This document shows positions 56,589 through 64,000 of a DNA stretch of 64,000 nt, piece after piece (the first letter of the stretch is position 1; every line of letters starts with the position of its first letter). A program made the translations under genes and the position numbers. The DNA comes from Phycicoccus sonneratiae. GTDB taxonomy: Bacteria > Actinomycetota > Actinomycetes > Actinomycetales > Dermatophilaceae. The notes beneath the pieces are model-generated. The model had not been told where the DNA came from and ran no database searches. It worked only from the letters and a program-made list of their open reading frames with translations. The stretch is taken from assembly GCF_016887965.1 (NCBI RefSeq), contig NZ_JAFDVD010000021.1:1-64000 (forward strand). Reading direction: 5' to 3'.

Positions 56589-58421
56589 TCAGCCGGCGAC
56601 GTCGGCCGCCTCGAGCCACTCGAGCTCGAGGGCCTCGCGCTCGTCGACGACCTCGCGCAGCTCGCGGTTGAGGCCGAGGACGCGCTCGTGGTCGGTCGCC
56701 GCCGCGGCCATCGCCGTGTGCAGGCGGTCCTCGCGCTCGGCGAGCCTGGACAGCTGCTTCTCGACGCGGGCCATCACCTTGCGTGCCTCGCGGACCTCCG
56801 CGGGGCTCGGCCCGCCGTCGGCCGCACCCGGGGCCGCACCCGCAGGGGCCACCCGGCCGGCGCCGGGGACCTCGCGCACCCCTCCCCCGCGCTCGACGAG
56901 CTCGTGGCGCCGGCGCAGGTACTCCTCGACCCCGCCGGGGAGGTCGCGCAGGGCACCGTCGCCGAGCAGGGCGAGCTGGCGGTCGCACACGCGCTCGAGC
57001 AGGTACCGGTCGTGCGAGACGACGACGAGGGTGCCGGCCCAGCCGTCGAGCAGGTCCTCGAGCGACGTGAGGGTCTCGATGTCGAGGTCGTTCGTCGGCT
57101 CGTCGAGGAGCAGGACGTTCGGCTCGTCCATGAGCAGGCGGGTGAGCTGGAGGCGTCGGCGCTCGCCACCGGAGAGGTCCCCCACGCGCGTCTGCTGCCG
57201 GGGACCGGTGAACCCCAGCCGTTGCGCGAGCTGGGACGCGGAGAGCTCCTTGCGTCCCAGGCGCACGACCGAGCGGACGTCCTCGACCGCCTCGATGACC
57301 CGACGGTCGGCCCACGCGTCGAGCTCGCGCACCTCCTGGGTGAGGAACGCGAGCCGCACGGTGACGCCGACCTTCCGTTTCCCGGCGGCGAGCGGCGCCT
57401 CGCCCGCCAGCGCCCGCAGCAGCGTCGACTTGCCCGCGCCGTTGACGCCGACCAGCCCGACCCGGTCGCCCGGGCCGAGGCGCCAGGTGAACCGGTCGAG
57501 GAGGACGCGGTCGCCGACCGTGAGCCGGGCGTCGAGCAGGTCGACGACGTCCTTGCCGAGCCGGGTCGAGGCGAAGCGCATCAGCTCGACGTCGTCGCGG
57601 GCCGGCGGCTCGTCGGCGATGAGCGCGTTGGCGGCGTCGATGCGGAACTTCGGCTTGCTCGTCCGCGCGGGCGGGCCACGGCGCAGCCAGGCGAGCTCCT
57701 TGCGCAGGAGGTTGTCGCGGCGTTCGGCGACGACGCCCGCCAGCCGCTCGCGCTCGGCCTTGGCGAGGACGAAGGCCGCGTACCCGCCCTCGTACTGGTG
57801 GACCCGGCCGTCCTCGACCTCCCACGTCTGCGTCGCGACGGCGTCGAGGAACCACCGGTCGTGGGTGATGACGACGAGGCCGGTGTCCGGGCGCGCGAAG
57901 GACCCGGAGAGGTGCTCGGCGAGCCACGCGACGCCCTCGACGTCGAGGTGGTTCGTCGGCTCGTCGAGCAGGAGCAGGTCCGGCGACGCGACGAGCAGGG
58001 CGGCGAGGGCCACGCGCCGCCGCTCGCCGCCGGAGAGCGGGCCGACCGTCGCGGACAGGCCTCCGACGACCGGGGCGTCGAGACCGCCGAGCAGCCCGAC
58101 GAGCACGTCCCGCACGCGCGGGTCGGCGGCCCACTCGTGCTCGGCCATCGAGCCGAGCACCGCCTCGTGCACCGTCGAGGCGGCGTCGAGGGAGTCGTCC
58201 TGGGTGAGGACGCCGACCCGCAGGCCGCCCGTGCGCGCGACCCGGCCGTCGTCCGGCGTCCGCGTCCCGGCGAGCACCCGCAGGAGCGTCGTCTTGCCGC
58301 CGCCGTTGCGGCCGACGACGCCGATGCGGTCGCCGCCGGACACGCCGAGGGAGACGGCGTCGAGCACCTGCGAGGTGCCGAGGGCCAGGGAGGCGCGCTC
58401 GACGGAGACGAGGCTGGCCAC
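56589..58421 (-). CDS. ABC-F family ATPase
   Basis: 610-residue soluble twin-ATPase. First cassette: GRNGGGKTTLL, LSGGERRRVALA, LDEPTNHLDVEGV. Second: GVNGAGKSTLL, LSGGERRRLQLT, LDEPTNDLDIETL. A charged linker lies between them and a C-terminal coiled coil (KQLSRLAEREDRLHTAM) ends it. ABC-F proteins act on the ribosome in translation rescue or antibiotic protection; no membrane part is present. The GTG start overlaps the ispE TAG stop by one base (TAGTG), giving coupling. Confidence 0.9.
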   Translation of the reverse strand: MASLVSVERASLALGTSQVLDAVSLGVSGGDRIGVVGRNGGGKTTLLRVLAGTRTPDDGRVARTGGLRVGVLTQDDSLDAASTVHEAVLGSMAEHEWAADPRVRDVLVGLLGGLDAPVVGGLSATVGPLSGGERRRVALAALLVASPDLLLLDEPTNHLDVEGVAWLAEHLSGSFARPDTGLVVITHDRWFLDAVATQTWEVEDGRVHQYEGGYAAFVLAKAERERLAGVVAERRDNLLRKELAWLRRGPPARTSKPKFRIDAANALIADEPPARDDVELMRFASTRLGKDVVDLLDARLTVGDRVLLDRFTWRLGPGDRVGLVGVNGAGKSTLLRALAGEAPLAAGKRKVGVTVRLAFLTQEVRELDAWADRRVIEAVEDVRSVVRLGRKELSASQLAQRLGFTGPRQQTRVGDLSGGERRRLQLTRLLMDEPNVLLLDEPTNDLDIETLTSLEDLLDGWAGTLVVVSHDRYLLERVCDRQLALLGDGALRDLPGGVEEYLRRRHELVERGGGVREVPGAGRVAPAGAAPGAADGGPSPAEVREARKVMARVEKQLSRLAEREDRLHTAMAAAATDHERVLGLNRELREVVDEREALELEWLEAADVAG

Positions 58422-59350
58422 TAGTCGACCCGGTGGTGGATGACGTGCGCGCCGTGCACCGGCCCGCTGGCCCGGCGGACGTCGCGCACCGCCCCGCTGG
58501 CGGTGAGCGCGACGGCGAGGTCGATGCCGGCCTCCGTGCCCTCGACGAGGAAGGCGATGGTCGGCCCCGAGCCCGAGACGACACCGCCGAGCGCCCCGAA
58601 CTCCATCCCGTCGGAGAGCACCTCGCCGAGGTCGGGGCGCAGGCTGATCGCGGCGTCCTGGAGGTCGTTGACGAGCTGCGGCGCGAGCTCGTGGGGGTCG
58701 CCGGTGCGCAGGGCGGCCATGAGGGCCGGGGTGGCGACCGGCTCGGGGACGTCGGTGCCCTCGCGCAGCCGGTCGCACTCGGCGTAGACGGCCGGGGTCG
58801 ACAGCCCGCCCTCGGCGAGCGCGAGCACCCAGTGGAAGGTCCCGCGGGTGAGGACCGGTGCGAGCATCTCGCCGCGCCCGCTGCCCATCGCGGTCCCGCC
58901 CGCGACGAGGAACGGCACGTCACTGCCCAGCTCGGCGGCCATCTCCTCGAGCTCCTCGCGGTCGAGCCCGAGGTCCCAGAGGTGGTCGAGGGCCACGAGC
59001 GTGGCGGCGGCGTCCGCGGAGCCTCCGGCCATGCCGCCGGCCACGGGGATGCCCTTGCGGATCGAGACGTGGACCGGCTCGCCGTCGTAGCGGTCGGCGA
59101 CGAGGCGCGCGGCCCGCAGGGCGATGTTGTCGTCGTCGGTGGGCACGCCCTCGGCGAGCGTGCCGGACACCGAGACGCCCCACTCGTCGGCCTCCCCGAC
59201 GGTGACGTCGTCGTAGAGGCTGAGGGCCTGGTACACGCTCGAGAGCGAGTGGTAGCCGTCGTCCCGGCGGGGTCCGACGAGCAGCTCGAGGTTGACCTTG
59301 GCCGGGACGCGCACGGTCACCGGGCCGGGCACGATCGGGGCCGAGGTCAT
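58421..59350 (-). CDS. ispE: 4-diphosphocytidyl-2-C-methyl-D-erythritol kinase
   Basis: 309-residue GHMP kinase of the non-mevalonate isoprenoid pathway. Signatures: VRVPAKVNLELLVGPRRDDGYHSL, the ATP loop PVAGGMAGGSADAAATL, GSDVPFLVAGGTAMG and VSGSGPTIAFL. The ATG is 6 bases after TAGGGT on the minus strand, a leaderless start. It lies between rsmA and ABC-F in the usual rsmA-ispE order. Confidence 0.95.
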   Translation of the reverse strand: MTSAPIVPGPVTVRVPAKVNLELLVGPRRDDGYHSLSSVYQALSLYDDVTVGEADEWGVSVSGTLAEGVPTDDDNIALRAARLVADRYDGEPVHVSIRKGIPVAGGMAGGSADAAATLVALDHLWDLGLDREELEEMAAELGSDVPFLVAGGTAMGSGRGEMLAPVLTRGTFHWVLALAEGGLSTPAVYAECDRLREGTDVPEPVATPALMAALRTGDPHELAPQLVNDLQDAAISLRPDLGEVLSDGMEFGALGGVVSGSGPTIAFLVEGTEAGIDLAVALTASGAVRDVRRASGPVHGAHVIHHRVD

Positions 59351-59429
59351 GAGGTCACCCTAGCCAGAGCGCGGCACGCATCCGGGGCCGTGGGGACGGG
59401 CTGTGCCGGAAGGGCTCTCGGCGGCGACG

Positions 59430-60293
59430 TCAGGACGCACCCCGTGCGGCGGCGATGCGGGCGAAGGCCGCCACGTCGAGCTGCTCGCCGCGGGTGCGTG
59501 GGTCGACGCCGGCCGTGACGAGGGCCTCCTCGGCCGCGGCCGGCGACCCGGCCCATCCGGCGAGGGCGGCCCGCAGGGTCTTGCGGCGCTGGGCGAACGC
59601 GGCGTCGACGACGCGGAAGACCTCCTCGCGCGAGGCCGGGGTGGCGGGCGGCTCGCGCCGGGTGAGGGCCACGAGCCCGGAGTCGACGTTGGGCACCGGC
59701 CAGAAGACGCTGCGCGGCACCTGGCCGGCGAGCCGCACGTCGGCGTACCAGGCGGCCTTGACGCTGGGCACCCCGTACGTGCGCGAGCCCGGCCCCGCGG
59801 CGAGCCGCTCGGCGACCTCGAGCTGGACCATGACGAGCACCGAGCGCAGCTCCGGGAAGTGCTCGAGCATCCGCAGGACGACCGGGACGGAGACGTTGTA
59901 CGGCAGGTTCGCGACGAGCGCGGTCGGCGCGGGGCCGGGGAGCGTGCTCACGGCGAGGGCGTCGGCGGGCACCACCTCGAGCCGGTCCGCGAGCGCCGGC
60001 GCGTGGGTGGCGACGGTGTCGGGCAGCGCCCCCGCGAGCACGGGGTCGACCTCGACGGCGACGACCCGGCGCACGACGGGCAGGAGCGCGAGGGTGAGGC
60101 TGCCGAGCCCCGGCCCGACCTCGACGACGACATCGTCCTCCCCCACGCCCGAGACGCGGACGATGCGGCGGACGGTGTTGCCGTCGACGACGAAGTTCTG
60201 CCCCCACTGCTTCGTCGGGCGGATGCCGAGCCGGCCCGCGAGGTCGCGGATCTCGGCGGCCCCGAGGAGGGCGGCGTCGGGGGCGTCGGTCAC
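59430..60293 (-). CDS. rsmA: 16S rRNA adenine dimethyltransferase
   Basis: 287 residues; dimethylates two adjacent adenines near the 3' end of 16S r[23 protein letters not shown] loop [23 protein letters not shown] and [12 protein letters not shown] (catalytic NLPY) are clear. GTG 60293 is chosen; TAGGGT sits 7 bases before it. An in-frame GTG 9 bases upstream is possible. Loss of this enzyme gives kasugamycin resistance in other bacteria. Confidence 0.95.
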   Translation of the reverse strand: MTDAPDAALLGAAEIRDLAGRLGIRPTKQWGQNFVVDGNTVRRIVRVSGVGEDDVVVEVGPGLGSLTLALLPVVRRVVAVEVDPVLAGALPDTVATHAPALADRLEVVPADALAVSTLPGPAPTALVANLPYNVSVPVVLRMLEHFPELRSVLVMVQLEVAERLAAGPGSRTYGVPSVKAAWYADVRLAGQVPRSVFWPVPNVDSGLVALTRREPPATPASREEVFRVVDAAFAQRRKTLRAALAGWAGSPAAAEEALVTAGVDPRTRGEQLDVAAFARIAAARGAS

Positions 60294-60385
60294 GGCGGTC
60301 ACCCTAGCGAGGGTCCGGGCGCGGGGACGACGCGAGCCGCCCGCCCCGGTTGTCGGGGCGGGCGGCTCGTCGGTGCTGCTCGTCG

Positions 60386-61835
<1,450 letters not shown>

Positions 61836-62690
61836 TCACCAGGGGCCGTAGAGCCGCTCGGCGTTGCCCGAGAGCGCCTCGCAGAGCGTCGGCACGGCGA
61901 CACCGAGCACCGAGGCCATGACCCGCACGGTCAGCGGCACGAGGACCGGGCTGTTCGACGCCCCGCGCCACGGGTGGGGCGTGAGGTACGGCGCGTCGGT
62001 CTCGACGAGGAGCAGCTCGAGGGGGGTGACGGCGAGGGCGTCGCGCAGGTCCTTGGCACTCTTGAAGGTGACCGTGCCGCTGAACGACAGGTGGTAGCCC
62101 CGGGCGACGCACTCGCGGGCCATGTCGAGGTCGCCGGAGAAGCAGTGCATCACCGTGCGCTCCGGGGCGCCCTCGTCGGCGAGGACCCGCAGGACGTCGG
62201 CGTGGGCGTCGCGGTCGTGGATCTGGAGGGTGAGACCGGCGCGCTTGGCGAGGTCGACGTGCCGCCGGAAGGACTCCTCCTGCACGGCATGCCCCTCGGG
62301 GCCGGTGCGGAAGAAGTCGAGCCCCGTCTCCCCGACGACCCGCACGCGGGGGTGCGCGGCGAGCTCCTCGATGCGCGCCAGGGCGTCGTCGAGCCGGCCC
62401 GCCGCGGCAAGGCCCGGGACCTCGTTGGGGTGCAGCGCGACCCCGGCCAGCACCGACGGGTACCGCTCGGCCGCGGCCACCGCGAACTCCGCGCCCGGCA
62501 GGTCGCACCCGATCTGCACGACCCGGTCGACGCCCACGGCGGCCGCCGCCCGCAGCACCGGCCCGAGGTCGTCGACCCGCACCTCGTCGCCCTCGCGGCT
62601 GACGTCGAGGTGGGTGTGGTTGTCCACGACCGCGATCGGCAGCGGGTCGGGCGCCACCGGCTCCCCGCGCCGACTCGGCTGCGACGTCAC
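61836..62690 (-). CDS. tatD: TatD family metal-dependent DNase
   Basis: 284-residue TIM-barrel hydrolase. Metal ligands in VVDNHTHLD, GETGLDFFRTG, HDRDAHADVLRVL and VETDAPYLTPHPWRG. Family members are 3'-5' DNases in repair and fragmentation. GTG at 62690 lies 2 bases past the metG stop with GGAGGG inside metG as ribosome site. Standard metG-tatD-rpfB order. Confidence 0.93.
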   Translation of the reverse strand: MTSQPSRRGEPVAPDPLPIAVVDNHTHLDVSREGDEVRVDDLGPVLRAAAAVGVDRVVQIGCDLPGAEFAVAAAERYPSVLAGVALHPNEVPGLAAAGRLDDALARIEELAAHPRVRVVGETGLDFFRTGPEGHAVQEESFRRHVDLAKRAGLTLQIHDRDAHADVLRVLADEGAPERTVMHCFSGDLDMARECVARGYHLSFSGTVTFKSAKDLRDALAVTPLELLLVETDAPYLTPHPWRGASNSPVLVPLTVRVMASVLGVAVPTLCEALSGNAERLYGPW

Positions 62691-62692
62691 GC

Positions 62693-64000
62693 TCAGCCCT
62701 CCGCGAGGGCCAGCTCGTCGTCGACGACGGACTCGTCGAGCTTGGTGAACACCGGCGCCGGCTTGGCCACCGGCGTGCCGACCACCACCGGTCGCGACTC
62801 CCACCGCGGGAAGTCCGAGTACTCACCGGTGATCACCGGCCACGAGCGCCCCTCGTCGTCGGGGTCGAGTCCGGTGACGGTCTCGAGCCGAGGCATCGGG
62901 ACGAGGTCGCCCTCGTTCCCGAGCGCCCGGTGCACCCGGTTCGCGGCGTGCGGCAGGAACGGCGAGAGCATCGTGTTGAGGTCGCTGACGCACTGCACGA
63001 GGGTGTGGAGTACGGTCGCGAGCCGCTCGCGCTGGTCCTCGCCCTTGAGCTTGAACGGCTCGGTGCGTGACACGTAGGCGTTGACCTCGCCGACGACCCG
63101 CATCGCCTCGGCGATGGCCGCCTTCTGCCGGTGCCGCTCGAGCAGCGTTCCGACGGAACCGAACCCGGCGAGCACGGTCGCGCGGACCTCCTCGTCGACG
63201 GGCTCGAGGACCCCCGGCCGCGGCACCTCGCCGAAGTTCTTGGCGACCATCGCCGCGGTGCGCGACACGAGGTTGCCCCAGCCGGCGACGAGCTCGGAGT
63301 TGTTGCGCTGGACGAACTCGCGCCAGGTGAAGTTGGCGTCCTGGTTCTCGGGGCCGGCCGCGCAGATGAAGTAGCGGATGCCGTCCGGGCCGTAGCGGTC
63401 GAGGACGTCGCGCACGCGCACGACGTAGCCGCGCGAGGTGGAGAACTGCTTGCCCTCCATCGTCAGGAACTCGCTGGAGACCACCTCGGTGGGCAGGTTC
63501 AGCTCACCGTAGGTACCGGGCTCCCCTCCGCGAGAGCCCCGCCCGGCATAGCCGAGCAGCTCGGCCGGCCAGATCTGGGAGTGGAAGGTGATGTTGTCCT
63601 TGCCCATGAAGTAGTACGAGAGCGCCTCGGGGTCGTTCCACCACTCGCGCCAGCGCTCGGGCTCGCCGAGCCGTCGGGCCCACTCGATGGACGCCGAGAG
63701 GTAGCCGATGACGGCGTCGAACCACACGTAGAGGCGCTTGGCGTGGTTGTCGCGCCAGCCGTCGAGCGGCACCGGGATGCCCCAGTCGATGTCGCGGGTC
63801 ATGGCCCGGGGCTTGATGTCGTCGAGGATGTTGAGGCTGAACTTGATGACGTTCGGCCGCCACGAACCCGAGGCGTCACGGCCGGCGAGCCACTCGCGCA
63901 GCGCGTCGGCGAGCGCCGGCAGGTCGAGGAAGAAGTGCTGCGTCTCGACGAACTCCGGTGTCTCACCGTTGATCTTGCTGCGGGGGTTGATGAGGTCCTC
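62693..64000 (-). CDS. metG: methionine--tRNA ligase, C-terminal part
   Basis: Partial: 435 codons to the window edge, start missing. From the edge come ...[59 protein letters not shown] and [11 protein letters not shown] (the KMSKS-type loop), then the anticodon-binding helices and a tail of about 40 residues. It charges initiator and elongator tRNA-Met. The frame continues open to base 64000. Confidence 0.95.
   Translation of the reverse strand, partial: EDLINPRSKINGETPEFVETQHFFLDLPALADALREWLAGRDASGSWRPNVIKFSLNILDDIKPRAMTRDIDWGIPVPLDGWRDNHAKRLYVWFDAVIGYLSASIEWARRLGEPERWREWWNDPEALSYYFMGKDNITFHSQIWPAELLGYAGRGSRGGEPGTYGELNLPTEVVSSEFLTMEGKQFSTSRGYVVRVRDVLDRYGPDGIRYFICAAGPENQDANFTWREFVQRNNSELVAGWGNLVSRTAAMVAKNFGEVPRPGVLEPVDEEVRATVLAGFGSVGTLLERHRQKAAIAEAMRVVGEVNAYVSRTEPFKLKGEDQRERLATVLHTLVQCVSDLNTMLSPFLPHAANRVHRALGNEGDLVPMPRLETVTGLDPDDEGRSWPVITGEYSDFPRWESRPVVVGTPVAKPAPVFTKLDESVVDDELALAEG

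Overview
The window is GC-rich, densely coded DNA with frequent GTG starts, 4-base GTGA/ATGA stop-start overlaps and likely leaderless starts. Its conserved genes (metG-tatD-rpfB-rsmA-ispE, glmU-prs, rplY-pth, mfd, mazG, eno-divIC-DUF501-ppx, a thiolase, an SGNH exported protein, cbs) follow, from right to left, the order I remember for Mycobacterium tuberculosis Rv1007c to Rv1077. This points to a high-GC actinobacterium; a Micrococcales/Intrasporangiaceae member is my guess, not proven. I see no phage, insertion sequence, CRISPR array or rRNA.

Layout: 0.1-6.2 kb holds cbs, a thioesterase-like protein, an exported SGNH hydrolase, RidA, a thiolase and a BI-1 membrane protein. A tRNA-Leu(UAA) at 6.5 kb is followed by partial copies of its own 3' end. 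A PadR/membrane-protein pair comes next, then ppx, DUF501, divIC and eno. At 11.55-12.65 kb one AbiEi/DUF559-type gene sits between two identical 63-bp direct repeats. psuG and an HTH-fused psuK, a secreted nuclease-like protein, mazG, a SurA-like lipoprotein and mfd follow.

From about 20.8 to 42.5 kb, between mfd and pth, lies an exopolysaccharide region. It has a priming phosphoglycosyltransferase, two further glycosyltransferases, three sulfotransferases, a Wzx-type flippase and a phosphotransferase-like protein. It also has a Wzz-like protein with a P-loop-less kinase-like domain and a large protein that fuses an O-antigen-polymerase-like half to a second Wzz-like half. Near it are two GH26-like exported proteins, a 1,223-residue malectin/PKD surface protein, a Ser/Thr-rich lipoprotein and a PAP2 protein. 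Together they suggest a Wzx/Wzy-type, probably sulfated, surface polysaccharide. A perfect TGTGA-N6-TCACA site lies upstream of the first GH26 gene.

From 42.6 kb the backbone resumes with pth, rplY, an EamA transporter and a CGNR protein, a DUF6069-like membrane protein with its MarR, prs and glmU. After that come a small kinase, a USP, an MFS transporter, a hairpin-rich non-coding stretch and a tRNA-Gln with its own downstream 3'-end copies. The right end carries several regulator/target pairs (TetR; tam with MarR; an alpha/beta hydrolase with PadR) with visible palindromic operators, then ABC-F, ispE, rsmA, rpfB, tatD and the C-terminal part of metG, which is cut by the window edge.
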